Translations under genes and position numbers: made by a program | Part shown: positions 8,912 to 17,223 of the stretch, in pieces | Layout: the number at the start of each line of letters is the position of its first letter | Position numbering within the stretch: position 1 is the stretch's first letter | Notes under the pieces: model-generated | The model's input: the letters and a program-made list of their open reading frames with translations, nothing else | Told to the model about the DNA's origin: nothing | The model's database searches: none | Source of the DNA: CAYVZZ01 sp964456185 | Lineage (GTDB): Bacteria > Pseudomonadota > Gammaproteobacteria > Pseudomonadales > Alcanivoracaceae | Direction: 5' to 3' | NCBI GenBank assembly: GCA_964456185.1 | Contig: CAYVZZ010000007.1 | Span: 1 to 40,848 of the forward strand | Length of the DNA: 40,848 nt

Positions 8912-10399
8912 ATGAGCACACAACCCCAACATGACGCCATTGTTGTCGGCACCGGTTTTGGTGGCATGGGAGCTGCCATCCAGCTCAAGCGTCAAGGCAT
9001 TCACGACATCCTCATGCTCGACCGCGAGGCCGATTTAGGCGGCACTTGGCACGTCAACTCGTATCCCGGATTGGCGGTGGATATCACCTCGCTCACCTAC
9101 TCTTACTCTTTTGAACCAAACCCCAACTGGACACGACTCTATGCCCCCGGTGCCGAGCTGAAACGTTATGCCAACAAGGTGGCGAACAAATACGGTCTAC
9201 GCAAACTCATGCGCTTTAACACCGCCATCAATCGCGCCGAATACAATGAAGAAGCGGGCTACTGGACAGTTGAAAGTGATCAGGGAGAGCAATTTACCGC
9301 GCGCCTGTTATTGCTCGCCACCGGCTTCCTGTCGCAGCCGAAAAAGCCTGATATCAAAGGCATTAACGACTTTAAAGGCAAAGTCATTCACACGGCAGAC
9401 TGGGATCACGATTACGACCTCAACGGCAAGCGGGCAGCGGTGATCGGCACCGGCGCGACCGGTGTGCAGCTGATTCCCAGCATTGCACCTAAATTGGGAC
9501 AACTGGACGTTTACCAGCGCACGCCCATTTGGGTTACCCCCAAACTGGACACCGGTATACCCAAAGCCGTGCGCAAACTATTTGCCGCCCTGCCCGCCGT
9601 TCAACAAGGGGCGCGTTTCGTCAGCTCCGGCATACTGGAAACCGTCATGGTGGCTGGTGTGCTCTACAGCAAGCAACTGAAATGGCTTAACAAAAGCATT
9701 GAGCAAGTGTGCAAAGCCCACATGGCGCTGGCCATTAAAGACAAGACATTGCGCGAAAAACTCACGCCCAACTACAGCTTTGGCTGCAAACGCCCCACCT
9801 TTTCCAACACCTACTACCCCACCTTCACACGCGACAACGTGGAGTTAGTAAGCGACAGTATCGACCATATCGAAGCAGACGCCATTGTGACCGTGGACGG
9901 CCAACGCCGCCCCATCGACACACTGATTCTCGCCACCGGCTTCGACCTCTGGGAGCACAACTTCCCGGCTTTTGACGTCATTGGTAAAGCGGGTAAAAAC
10001 CTCGGCCAATGGTGGCGCGACAACCGCTTCCAAGCCTACCAAGGCGTATCCATTCCGGGCTTTCCCAACCTCTTTAGCCTAGCTAGCCCCTACGCCTATA
10101 ACGGCCTATCCTTCTTCAGCACCATCGAAGGCCAAATGAAACACATCAAACGCTGTGTCGGTGAAATGCAGCGCCAAGGCGCCACCCAATTTGAAGTTAC
10201 CGAAGCCGCCAACAGCCGCTTCCTCGACGACATGAGCAACCGCGTGCAGCACTCGCTATTTTTCCAAGGAAACTGTGCGGCATCCAACAGCTACTACTTC
10301 AACCCGCACGGTGAAGCCACGCTATTGCGCCCCACCTCCACACCCGCCGGACTATGGGCACAAAGCCACTTCCCGTTGAGTGATTATCGGTTTGGGTGA
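8912..10399 (+). CDS. Flavin-containing Baeyer-Villiger-type monooxygenase
   Basis: A 495-residue class B flavoprotein monooxygenase. It has an FAD-binding GTGFGG (13-18), GGTW (43-46), an NADPH-binding GTGATG (179-184) and, between them, the Baeyer-Villiger fingerprint FxGxxxHxxxWD at residues 154-165. These enzymes insert oxygen into ketones to give esters or lactones using O2 and NADPH. AGAGGT upstream supports the start at 8912 rather than the longer frame at 8879. It is the last gene of the SDR/esterase/oxygenase operon, only ten bases after the patatin stop. The size also fits AlmA-like long-chain alkane monooxygenases, so the substrate could be a cyclic, aryl or long-chain compound. 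Confidence 0.9.
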   Translation: MSTQPQHDAIVVGTGFGGMGAAIQLKRQGIHDILMLDREADLGGTWHVNSYPGLAVDITSLTYSYSFEPNPNWTRLYAPGAELKRYANKVANKYGLRKLMRFNTAINRAEYNEEAGYWTVESDQGEQFTARLLLLATGFLSQPKKPDIKGINDFKGKVIHTADWDHDYDLNGKRAAVIGTGATGVQLIPSIAPKLGQLDVYQRTPIWVTPKLDTGIPKAVRKLFAALPAVQQGARFVSSGILETVMVAGVLYSKQLKWLNKSIEQVCKAHMALAIKDKTLREKLTPNYSFGCKRPTFSNTYYPTFTRDNVELVSDSIDHIEADAIVTVDGQRRPIDTLILATGFDLWEHNFPAFDVIGKAGKNLGQWWRDNRFQAYQGVSIPGFPNLFSLASPYAYNGLSFFSTIEGQMKHIKRCVGEMQRQGATQFEVTEAANSRFLDDMSNRVQHSLFFQGNCAASNSYYFNPHGEATLLRPTSTPAGLWAQSHFPLSDYRFG

Positions 10400-10440
10400 T
10401 GGGGAAACAGGTTCATGCACCGTGCAGCAGGAAGGCACCC

Positions 10441-10475
10441 CACAAAAAAACGAGCCGATCGGCCCGTTTTTTGTG
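10441..10475. terminator. Bidirectional rho-independent terminator
   Basis: A near-perfect palindrome centred on GATC has a GC-rich core (CGAGCCGATCGGCCCG) flanked by a run of A on the left and a run of T on the right. It lies between the convergent ends of the monooxygenase (10399, plus) and the pyrophosphatase (10492, minus). It can therefore terminate both transcripts. Confidence 0.88.
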
Positions 10476-10491
10476 GAAACTTAAAATCTGC

Positions 10492-11019
10492 TTAGCCTTT
10501 GTAGGCGTCTACCGATTTTTTGATTTCTTCTTTGGCGGCAGCAGCGTCGCTCCAACCGTCTACTTTCACCCATTTGCCTGGTTCAAGGGTTTTGTAGTTT
10601 TCGAAGAAGTGTTTGATCTGGTCACGCAGTAGTTGCGGCAGGTCGGTGGCTTCTTTTACGTCTTTGTAGAGTGCGCAGAGTTTGTCGTGTGGCACGGCGA
10701 GCAGTTTGGCATCGCCGCCTGCTTCGTCAGTCATGTTTAGCACGCCGACGGGACGGCAGCGAATAACCGAGCCAGGCACAACGGGGTAAGGTGCGACCAC
10801 CAACACATCTAGCGGGTCGCCGTCGTCAGCCAGGGTATTGGGGATGAAGCCGTAGTTGGCCGGATAAAACATGGGGGTTGCCATGAAGCGGTCGACAAAT
10901 ACGGCGCCGCTGGCTTTGTCGACTTCGTATTTTACCGGGCTGGAATTGGCCGGGATTTCGATTACGACATTGATATCTTCTGGGGCGTTTTCGCCAACCG
11001 GAATGTTGCTCAAATCCAT
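10492..11019 (-). CDS. ppa: Inorganic pyrophosphatase (family I, soluble)
   Basis: A 175-residue cytoplasmic enzyme hydrolysing PPi to two phosphates, which drives biosynthetic reactions forward. The family signature is intact: DDGDPLDVLV with the metal-binding aspartates (about residues 65-74), YPANYGFIPNT before it, and the later KVKEATDLP-like and HFFENYKTLEPGKWVKV regions. Length and start (MDLSNIPVGENAPEDINVVIEIP, in parts) match proteobacterial Ppa. It is the third of three same-strand genes after uvrC and the DUF2333 gene; the 75-base gap upstream leaves room for its own promoter. Confidence 0.98.
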   Translation of the reverse strand: MDLSNIPVGENAPEDINVVIEIPANSSPVKYEVDKASGAVFVDRFMATPMFYPANYGFIPNTLADDGDPLDVLVVAPYPVVPGSVIRCRPVGVLNMTDEAGGDAKLLAVPHDKLCALYKDVKEATDLPQLLRDQIKHFFENYKTLEPGKWVKVDGWSDAAAAKEEIKKSVDAYKG

Positions 11020-11094
11020 GTTTCGTCCTCGTTAGGAAAGCTGCAAAGACGCACATTGTAGCAACAGCTTCCGCTTGGCGGTAGGGAGACGCTT

Positions 11095-12099
11095 TTATCC
11101 GCGCTCAAGCAGCTGGCGCAGCTCGATAATAGCCGCATTAGCGCGCGAGATGTAATTGGCCAATACCAAGGAATGATTAGCCAAAACACCAAAACCGGAA
11201 CCATTCAGTACCATGGGGCTCCACAGCGGCTTCTGGGTAGACTCTAGCTCGCGCAGCACCTGCTGAAAGCTCACCATGGCTTTTTTCTTACGCAATACCT
11301 TGGCAAAGTCGATTTCCACGGCACGCATCAATTCAGTGAGCGCCCAGCAGGCACCACGTGCACGATAAAAACGGTCGTCGATTTCCAACCAAGGCGTTTG
11401 CTCAAAGCGCTCTTCGCTCGTTGCCGCATCACGCAGATCGGCATCGAGACGCTCGCGCCCTACGCTGGCAGCGAGCATTTGTGATAGTGAGCCGAGGCGG
11501 TTTTGCACATCGGCCAACCATGAATTCAAATTGTCTGCACGTGGATAAAAGTGTGCTTGGTTATCATTTGATTCAGGCAAAGTTAAACGTTTGTTATAGC
11601 GTTTCAACGCGGCAATCCCTTTTTCATACTCACCTTCTGTAGACGGGAAAGCCCAGCTGTCACTACTAAAGTTGAATTGCGGCTCGGCCACAGCCAAATC
11701 AGGGTCGGCCATGCTTTGTGATTGTGAGCGACTGATATCTCGGCGCATGGATTTGGCCATATCACGCACCTGAATCACCACGCCGTATTCCCAGTTGGGC
11801 ATATTGTCTAGCCACCAGCTATGCGGCAATACGTCATTAGACAAATAGCCGCCGGGCTTGTCGAGCAGGGTTTCCGCCACGCGAATTAGCGTTTCGGTGG
11901 TGGTTTGTCCGGTAACGGCTTGAGGCGCTTTCTCGACCGGGAAAAGATCCGGCTGCCAGCTCCAATACCAGCCAAACGCCGCATTAATAAGTAGCAACAC
12001 AACAATCACGCCAATCACGCGTTTCCACGTTTTACGTTCGCCGCCCTGCTTTCTTAACAGAGCATCGCCCACTCGATTGGCAAATTTGCTTGTGTTCAT
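11095..12099 (-). CDS. DUF2333 family membrane-anchored protein
   Basis: A 334-residue protein recognisable as DUF2333, a family common in gammaproteobacteria without assigned function. One membrane segment (about residues 27-46, VIGVIVVLLLINAAFGWYW) follows a basic N-terminus, so most of the chain should be periplasmic. Conserved-looking stretches include GGYLSNDVLPHSWWLDNMPNWEYGV (in parts, about 83-108) and the C-terminal SPMVLNGSGFGVLANHSLVLANYISRANAAI (in parts). No catalytic motif is visible. It sits between uvrC and ppa on the same strand; the link to DNA repair or PPi metabolism is probably only positional. Confidence 0.85.
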   Translation of the reverse strand: MNTSKFANRVGDALLRKQGGERKTWKRVIGVIVVLLLINAAFGWYWSWQPDLFPVEKAPQAVTGQTTTETLIRVAETLLDKPGGYLSNDVLPHSWWLDNMPNWEYGVVIQVRDMAKSMRRDISRSQSQSMADPDLAVAEPQFNFSSDSWAFPSTEGEYEKGIAALKRYNKRLTLPESNDNQAHFYPRADNLNSWLADVQNRLGSLSQMLAASVGRERLDADLRDAATSEERFEQTPWLEIDDRFYRARGACWALTELMRAVEIDFAKVLRKKKAMVSFQQVLRELESTQKPLWSPMVLNGSGFGVLANHSLVLANYISRANAAIIELRQLLERG

Positions 12100-12147
12100 G
12101 CGGATCCCTCGAAGTTATTTTGTGTTGTCTGGTGAGATTACTACAGT

Positions 12148-13983
12148 CTAATCGCCGTGCAAATGTTGATAGATGGTGACGGCCAGATTATGGCTGATTC
12201 CATCGACGCGACCAATGTCTACAATGGCGGCATTTCGCAGCCCACGCAAGCCGCCAAAGTGTTTGAGCAGTTGGCGGCGTCTTTTTGCGCCAATGCCGGG
12301 AATGTCTTCTAAGCGTGACCGCGAGATATTGTGCTTGCGTCGCTGACGATGGCTGGTGATGGCAAAGCGGTGTGACTCGTCGCGCACTTGCTGCAACAGA
12401 TGCAAGCCCGGATCATCGGCGGCAGGCGCGATTTCGCGTCCGTCGGCAAAGTGCAGCACTTCCAATCCGTCTTTACGGCTTGGCCCTTTGGAGATGCCCA
12501 ATAAGAGTATCTTCTCGTCCAACTCCAGCCGCTTGAGTAGCTGATAGATACGCGATATTTGCCCGCGCCCGCCATCGATTAGTAGCAGATCGGGCAACAC
12601 GCCGCCTTCTGCGGTAATGCGTTTTAAGCGTCGCCCTACGGCTTCTTCCAAGGCGGCATAGTCATCGCCACCGCTTGGCGGGTTGACGTTGAATTTACGG
12701 TATTGCCTCGGCACCATGCCTTCACTGCGAATGGCGACCACGCAAGAGGCAACCGCTTTTTCGCCACCTGTGTGACTGATGTCGAAGCCTTCAATGCGTT
12801 GCGGCTCGGGGCAATCCAACAGCTTGGCGAGGCAATCGAAGCGCTGTGCCAAGTTGTCGCTTTGAGCCAGCCGCATACGCAGTGCGTTATCGGCGTTGGC
12901 TTTAGCGAGACGAACAAACCCGTGGCGCTGTCCGCGCACACGCCATGCCAGGCGCACTTTGCGCTCTTGGGTGACCTCTAATGCTTTCTGAAGTAGCTCT
13001 GCATCTGGTAAGGCGCGATCGACAATCACTTCATCGATGCGATCACCGGTGGCTTCACCATTAAGGTAATGCTGTTCCAAGAAGGCGGTAATAATGGCAT
13101 CTGGTGCTTGGCCGTTATGATTTTTCGGGTAGATGCTGCGATTGCCCAACACGCGCCCCTGACGCACCATCAATAACTCGATAACCGCCACGCCGTGACC
13201 TTCGGCCAAGGCCACCACGTCCATGTTGCCATGTCCAGTATCGACGTATTGTTGTTGACGTACCTCTTGAATCGAGGCCAGTCGGTCGCGCAATTCGGCA
13301 GCCTTTTCAAACTGTAGCTGCTGCGAGGCGGCTTCCATTTGGTTTTGTAGCTGTTCAATCAATTGATTGTCTTTGCCTTCTAAAAAGGCAATGGCTTGAT
13401 CAACCTGCTGGCGATATTCCGCCTCATTCACATAGCCCACACAAGGCGCAGTGCAACGCCCAATTTGATACTGCAAGCAGGGGCGCGTGCGGTTCCTAAA
13501 GAAAGAATCGCTGCAATTGCGCAGCTTAAAGGTTTTCTCCATCAGGTTGAGCACATCCCGTGCGCTGCCCGCGCTGGGGTAAGGCCCAAAGTACCGGGCT
13601 TTGCCGCCCCGCTTTCCACGGTGCAGCGTCGGTCGCGGAAACTTGGCGTTAACGTTGATTTTGATATAAGGGTAGGTTTTGTCGTCGCGCAGCAGAATGT
13701 TGTAAGGTGGCGTCAGCTCTTTAATTAGCGTCTGCTCCAGCAGCAATGCTTCCACTTCACTGTGAGTAATGGTGGTTTCAATGTGCGCTATTTTTTCCAC
13801 CAGCGCGACGGTCTTCAGGCTGCTTTTCTGCTTAACGAAATAGCTTGACAAGCGCGCGTGCAAGTCACGCGCTTTGCCCACATAAAGAATGCGCTCTTGT
13901 GCATCAAACATGCGATACACGCCTGGTCGCTTACTGCAGTGCGCCAGAAACTGCTTGGCATCGAACGCCGCTTTATCTGCCAT
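12148..13983 (-). CDS. uvrC: Excinuclease ABC subunit C
   Basis: A 611-residue UvrC, the dual-incision nuclease of nucleotide excision repair. The N-terminal GIY-YIG nuclease (about residues 16-95: PGVYRMFDAQERILYVGKAR, then SSYF) makes the 3' cut. A cysteine cluster (CLQYQIGRCTAPCVGYV, about 148-165), the UvrB-binding UVR motif (about 203-238), the RNase H-like endonuclease domain with GFDISHTGG and LLIDGGRGQ, and a C-terminal helix-hairpin-helix (about 555-610) follow. Length is normal and all domains are intact. It is the promoter-proximal gene of a same-strand group with DUF2333 and ppa and is divergent from ectR. The gacA/uvrY and pgsA neighbours usual for uvrC are absent here. Confidence 0.97.
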   Translation of the reverse strand: MADKAAFDAKQFLAHCSKRPGVYRMFDAQERILYVGKARDLHARLSSYFVKQKSSLKTVALVEKIAHIETTITHSEVEALLLEQTLIKELTPPYNILLRDDKTYPYIKINVNAKFPRPTLHRGKRGGKARYFGPYPSAGSARDVLNLMEKTFKLRNCSDSFFRNRTRPCLQYQIGRCTAPCVGYVNEAEYRQQVDQAIAFLEGKDNQLIEQLQNQMEAASQQLQFEKAAELRDRLASIQEVRQQQYVDTGHGNMDVVALAEGHGVAVIELLMVRQGRVLGNRSIYPKNHNGQAPDAIITAFLEQHYLNGEATGDRIDEVIVDRALPDAELLQKALEVTQERKVRLAWRVRGQRHGFVRLAKANADNALRMRLAQSDNLAQRFDCLAKLLDCPEPQRIEGFDISHTGGEKAVASCVVAIRSEGMVPRQYRKFNVNPPSGGDDYAALEEAVGRRLKRITAEGGVLPDLLLIDGGRGQISRIYQLLKRLELDEKILLLGISKGPSRKDGLEVLHFADGREIAPAADDPGLHLLQQVRDESHRFAITSHRQRRKHNISRSRLEDIPGIGAKRRRQLLKHFGGLRGLRNAAIVDIGRVDGISHNLAVTIYQHLHGD

Positions 13984-14056
13984 GCAATCGCTTCATCTTG
14001 CTGATCAACGGAAGGCTTAGTATAGCCAGCCGTCAGCCCGAACGCAGCCAATTACT

Positions 14057-14085
14057 TTGACCACTAAACATTTTTTTGATAGTAT
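14057..14085 (+). promoter_or_regulatory. Candidate sigma-70 promoter of ectRABC
   Basis: TTGACC at 14057-14062 and TAGTAT at 14080-14085 are separated by exactly 17 bases. They lie about 76 bases ahead of the ectR start and on its strand. A short inverted repeat (TGCTG-N4-CAGCA) follows within the predicted leader and could be an operator or a small hairpin. Identified by consensus only. Confidence 0.55.
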
Positions 14086-14161
14086 TTAGCACCTGCTGAG
14101 GGCAGCACCCTAGTTTTAACTTGCTGTTTCGGCAGATATCTTAAGAAATCACAGGAAAATT

Positions 14162-14701
14162 GTGAGTAAAGACGAAGAAGTGCTGATTGCCATTCGAAAA
14201 ATTACTCGGGCAATTGATTTGCACTCAAAACATTTAAGCAAGGAAGCTGGGCTAACCGCCCCGCAACTACTGGTGCTACAAGCACTGGCCGATAAGGGCG
14301 AGCTCACCATGGGGCATATTGCCCGCGAGGTGTCGCTCAGCCAGGCCACCATTACCAGCATCCTTAGCCGCTTGGAAAAGCGCAACCTGCTCACCCGCGA
14401 GCGCGGCAAAACCGACAAACGTCGCGTTTATGCCCGCCTAACGGATACAGGTCGCGAACGCCTTCTGCAGGCACCCAAGCCTTTACAAGCCGATTTTCTC
14501 GAACGCTTTAGCAACCTGCGCGAATGGGAACAAAACCTTATCGCCAGTTCGTTGCAGCGTGTTGCCAGCATGATGAATGCTGACGACATTGATGCAGCTC
14601 CTTTGTTAGATGTCGGAGCGGCCGATCGCTCCCAATCCACGGTGAAATTACACCGTAACAAAGCGGCATCAACTCCTTTTTCCAAAGCCACCACCAAGTG
14701 A
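14162..14701 (+). CDS. ectR: MarR-family regulator of ectoine synthesis, EctR-like
   Basis: A 179-residue MarR-type winged-helix regulator starting at GTG 14162, with AGGA about seven bases upstream. The winged helix spans about residues 45-110 (LTMGHIAREVSLSQATITSI, then a basic wing RERGKTDKRRVYARLT). The N-terminal ITRAIDLHSKHLSKEAGLTAPQLL region and location directly ahead of ectA match EctR regulators described in halophilic methylotrophs and other gammaproteobacteria. Here it is co-directional with ectA, only four bases away, so it is probably co-transcribed and self-regulating. Its C-terminal 30 residues are low-complexity and probably not part of the fold. The ectoine role rests on context. 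Confidence 0.85.
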   Translation: MSKDEEVLIAIRKITRAIDLHSKHLSKEAGLTAPQLLVLQALADKGELTMGHIAREVSLSQATITSILSRLEKRNLLTRERGKTDKRRVYARLTDTGRERLLQAPKPLQADFLERFSNLREWEQNLIASSLQRVASMMNADDIDAAPLLDVGAADRSQSTVKLHRNKAASTPFSKATTK

Positions 14702-14705
14702 GACT

Positions 14706-15257
14706 ATGTCAAACGATTCCGATAAATTGAACGACACATCACAAGTTACATTACGTCAGCCTGAAAGCGCCGACGGCCCGCGCCTGCACAAGCTCATTAG
14801 CGAGTGCAAGCCGCTGGATGAAAACTCCATGTATTGCAACCTGCTGCAATGCACTCATTTTAGCGACACTTGTGTGGCGGCTGAGCTAGACGGCGATTTG
14901 GTCGGCTTTATTTCCGGCTATATTCCGCCCAAGCAACCCGACACACTGTTTGTTTGGCAGGTTGCTGTCCATAAAAAGGCCCGTGGTTTGGGCTTGGCCA
15001 AGCGCATGTTGGCTGATCTATTAAAGCGCGATGTCACCGACGAAGTGAAAAATATCGAAACCACCATTACACCGGACAACGACGCATCTTGGGCGATGTT
15101 CCGTGGCTTCGCATATAAACGTGGCATCCCCACCGAAACCTTCATCCTGTTCGATAGCCGCATCCACTTTGCGGGCGAGCACACCGAAGAACACTTGCTG
15201 CGCATTGGCCCGTTCAACCGCCAGCAAATTGACACCAACGAATCAGCGGAGGCCTGA
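14706..15257 (+). CDS. ectA: L-2,4-diaminobutyrate N-acetyltransferase
   Basis: A 183-residue GNAT-fold acetyltransferase that acetylates L-2,4-diaminobutyrate from acetyl-CoA, the second step of ectoine synthesis. The characteristic EctA stretches are present: NSMYCNLLQCTHFSDTCVAA (about residues 40-59), the acetyl-CoA-binding loop around VAVHKKARGLGLAKRML, and TTITPDNDASWAMFRGFA near the C-terminal third. It starts four bases after ectR and ends two bases before ectB, so the three genes are tightly coupled. Length is normal for EctA. Confidence 0.97.
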   Translation: MSNDSDKLNDTSQVTLRQPESADGPRLHKLISECKPLDENSMYCNLLQCTHFSDTCVAAELDGDLVGFISGYIPPKQPDTLFVWQVAVHKKARGLGLAKRMLADLLKRDVTDEVKNIETTITPDNDASWAMFRGFAYKRGIPTETFILFDSRIHFAGEHTEEHLLRIGPFNRQQIDTNESAEA

Positions 15258-15259
15258 TA

Positions 15260-16555
15260 ATGAAAACCAGTGAAATTTTTGATCAATACGAATCGGACGT
15301 AATGAGCTACGCCCGCAACTTCCCGGTGACTTTCGGGAAGGCGCAAGGCAGCTACCTATACGACGAAGAAGGCAATGCCTATCTGGATTTCCTGGCCGGC
15401 GCCGGTACGCTGAACTACGGCCACAACAACCCAATCTTGAAGAAAGCATTAGCCGAATACATTGAGAACGATTTCATCGTGCACGGCTTGGACATGCACA
15501 CCGTTGCCAAGCGCAAGCTGCTAAAAGCCTTCAATGAAATCATTCTCAAGCCGCGTGATATGGAATATGTCATGCAGTTCACCAGCCCCACCGGCACCAA
15601 CGCGGTTGAAGCGGCGCTAAAAGTTGCGCGTAACGTGAAAGGCCGTCCTAACATCGTCAGCTTCACCAACGGTTTCCACGGCGTAACGTTGGGTGCGCTC
15701 ACCGTGACAGGCAATACTCACCACCGTGGTGCGGCCGGTATCGCTCTTGGCGCTGGCGGCGTGCGCATGCCTTACGATGGCTACTTAGGTAGCGGTTTTG
15801 ACACCACCGAGCTGCTCGACAAGATGCTTTCTGACAGCTCCAGCGGCATCGACCATCCGGCTGCCGTTATCGTCGAATCCGTACAAGGTGAAGGCGGCAT
15901 CAACGCAGCCACTTTCGACTGGTTGCGCAACCTAGAAAAAGTATGTCGCAAGCACGACATGCTGCTGATTTTGGATGACATTCAAGCGGGTTGTGGTCGC
16001 ACAGGCACCTTCTTCAGCTTTGAAGAAGCTGGCATTTCGCCCGACATCATCACCTTATCCAAATCACTGTCTGGCTATGGCCTTCCTTTCGCAGTCACAC
16101 TGATCAAACCTCAGTATGACCAATGGGAACCAGGCGAGCATAACGGTACTTTCCGTGGTCACAACCTGGCCTTTATTACCGGTGCCAAAGCCTTGGAAAC
16201 CTACTGGCAAGACGACAAGTTTGCCAAAGAAGTGCAGAAAAAAGGCGACATCATCCGTGATCGTTTCCGCCAAATCGCCGGCAAATACGACGACGAATGG
16301 TTCTACGTGTCTGGCCGCGGCATGATGCAAGGCTTGGTTTGCCGCACAGGTGAACTGGCTGACGCCGTTACCTCGGAAGCCTTCAAACACAAAATGATCA
16401 TCGAAACATCCGGTGCCGACGGACAAGTGATCAAGACCCTCTGCCCGCTGACTATCAGCGAAGACGACCTCAACAAAGGCCTCGACATCATCGAGCAAAG
16501 TGTTGACGTCATCATGAAAGACAAGGTAAAACAAGGCACTGCTAAAAAGCCATAA
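15260..16555 (+). CDS. ectB: Diaminobutyrate-2-oxoglutarate transaminase
   Basis: A 431-residue class III PLP aminotransferase that makes L-2,4-diaminobutyrate from aspartate semialdehyde with glutamate as amino donor, the first committed step to ectoine. The motif LLILDDIQAGCGRTG with the PLP-ring aspartate, and TLSKSLSGYGLPFAV with the Schiff-base lysine, are intact. The N-terminus (FDQYESDVMSYARNFPVTF) is typical of EctB. GGAGG at the end of ectA precedes the ATG. No aspartokinase (ask_ect) follows, so precursor supply depends on the general aspartate pathway. Confidence 0.97.
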   Translation: MKTSEIFDQYESDVMSYARNFPVTFGKAQGSYLYDEEGNAYLDFLAGAGTLNYGHNNPILKKALAEYIENDFIVHGLDMHTVAKRKLLKAFNEIILKPRDMEYVMQFTSPTGTNAVEAALKVARNVKGRPNIVSFTNGFHGVTLGALTVTGNTHHRGAAGIALGAGGVRMPYDGYLGSGFDTTELLDKMLSDSSSGIDHPAAVIVESVQGEGGINAATFDWLRNLEKVCRKHDMLLILDDIQAGCGRTGTFFSFEEAGISPDIITLSKSLSGYGLPFAVTLIKPQYDQWEPGEHNGTFRGHNLAFITGAKALETYWQDDKFAKEVQKKGDIIRDRFRQIAGKYDDEWFYVSGRGMMQGLVCRTGELADAVTSEAFKHKMIIETSGADGQVIKTLCPLTISEDDLNKGLDIIEQSVDVIMKDKVKQGTAKKP

Positions 16556-16577
16556 GCCTTTCGGTTTACCGCATTAC

Positions 16578-16607
16578 AGCCCTCGGTTACGCCTGTAACC
16601 GGGGGCT
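16578..16607 (+). other. Stem-loop between ectB and ectC
   Basis: A 13-bp stem (AGCCCTCGGTTAC against GTAACCGGGGGCT, one G-T type mismatch) closes a four-base GCCT loop in the 86-base gap between ectB and ectC. No T-run follows, so it is not a standard intrinsic terminator. It may be an mRNA processing or stabilising hairpin, or a partial attenuator, that sets ectC output apart from ectAB. Confidence 0.7.
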
Positions 16608-16641
16608 TGATACATCACCGTAATAAAACAGGAATCAACAC

Positions 16642-17037
16642 ATGATCGTTAGAACATTGGCCGAATGCCAAAACAGCGAACGAAAAGTCGAATCTGAAAC
16701 CGGCACCTGGAACTCCGTGCGTATGTCGCTCAAAGACGACAACCTCGGCTATTCCTTCAACATCACCACCATCTACAAAGGTGGCAAGACTCACATCCAC
16801 TACAAAAACCACCTCGAGCTGGTTTACTGCATCTCCGGCAATGGCCGTGTAGAAACCATCGCTGATGGCAAGGTATACGACATCGTACCTGGCACCGTTT
16901 ACATCCTCGACGAGCACGACGAGCACTATCTCTACGGTGGTGACGAAGACATGGTCGTTGCTTGTGTATTCAACCCGCCGCTATCCGGCAATGAAGTACA
17001 CCTACCAGATGGCTCTTACGCCGCCGATTTAGACTAA
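16642..17037 (+). CDS. ectC: L-ectoine synthase
   Basis: A 131-residue single-domain cupin that cyclises N-gamma-acetyl-diaminobutyrate to ectoine. Cupin strands are clear: HIHYKNHLELVYCISGNGRV, then VPGTVYILDEHDEHYLYGG. Glu59, Tyr87 and His95 occupy the positions expected for the iron ligands described for EctC. AGGAA lies eight bases before the ATG. It completes ectABC; no ectD hydroxylase follows, so hydroxyectoine would need a gene elsewhere. Length is typical. Confidence 0.97.
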   Translation: MIVRTLAECQNSERKVESETGTWNSVRMSLKDDNLGYSFNITTIYKGGKTHIHYKNHLELVYCISGNGRVETIADGKVYDIVPGTVYILDEHDEHYLYGGDEDMVVACVFNPPLSGNEVHLPDGSYAADLD

Positions 17038-17061
17038 GGAACATCTGATTAAGTGTACCCT

Positions 17062-17150
17062 GTCATTCTCGCGAAGCGGGGATCCAGTGTCTTTATTTCA
17101 ACTTATTAAATTATAAGACGCTAGATCCCCGTGCTGCGCACGAGGATGAC
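17062..17150. repeat. MITE-like inverted repeat with nested hairpins
   Basis: An 89-base element downstream of ectC. The outer arms start GTCATTCTCGCG on the left and, in reverse complement, GTCATCCTCGTG on the right; both continue through a GGGGATC(C/T)AG core to GTCTT. Each arm has its own inner hairpin (CTCGC-GAA-GCGGG; CGTGC-GCA-GCACG). The GTCATTC..GCGGG..ATCCAG pattern is a widespread proteobacterial intergenic repeat. It is distinct from the REP-like family at 2001 and 32482. It could double as the ectC terminator. Confidence 0.75.
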
Positions 17151-17223
17151 GACTTGGCAACTGCTGTTAGCGCTGTCACCATAGCCGTCTTTCCACGGAC
17201 GGAAATAAATACAAGGACAGTGT

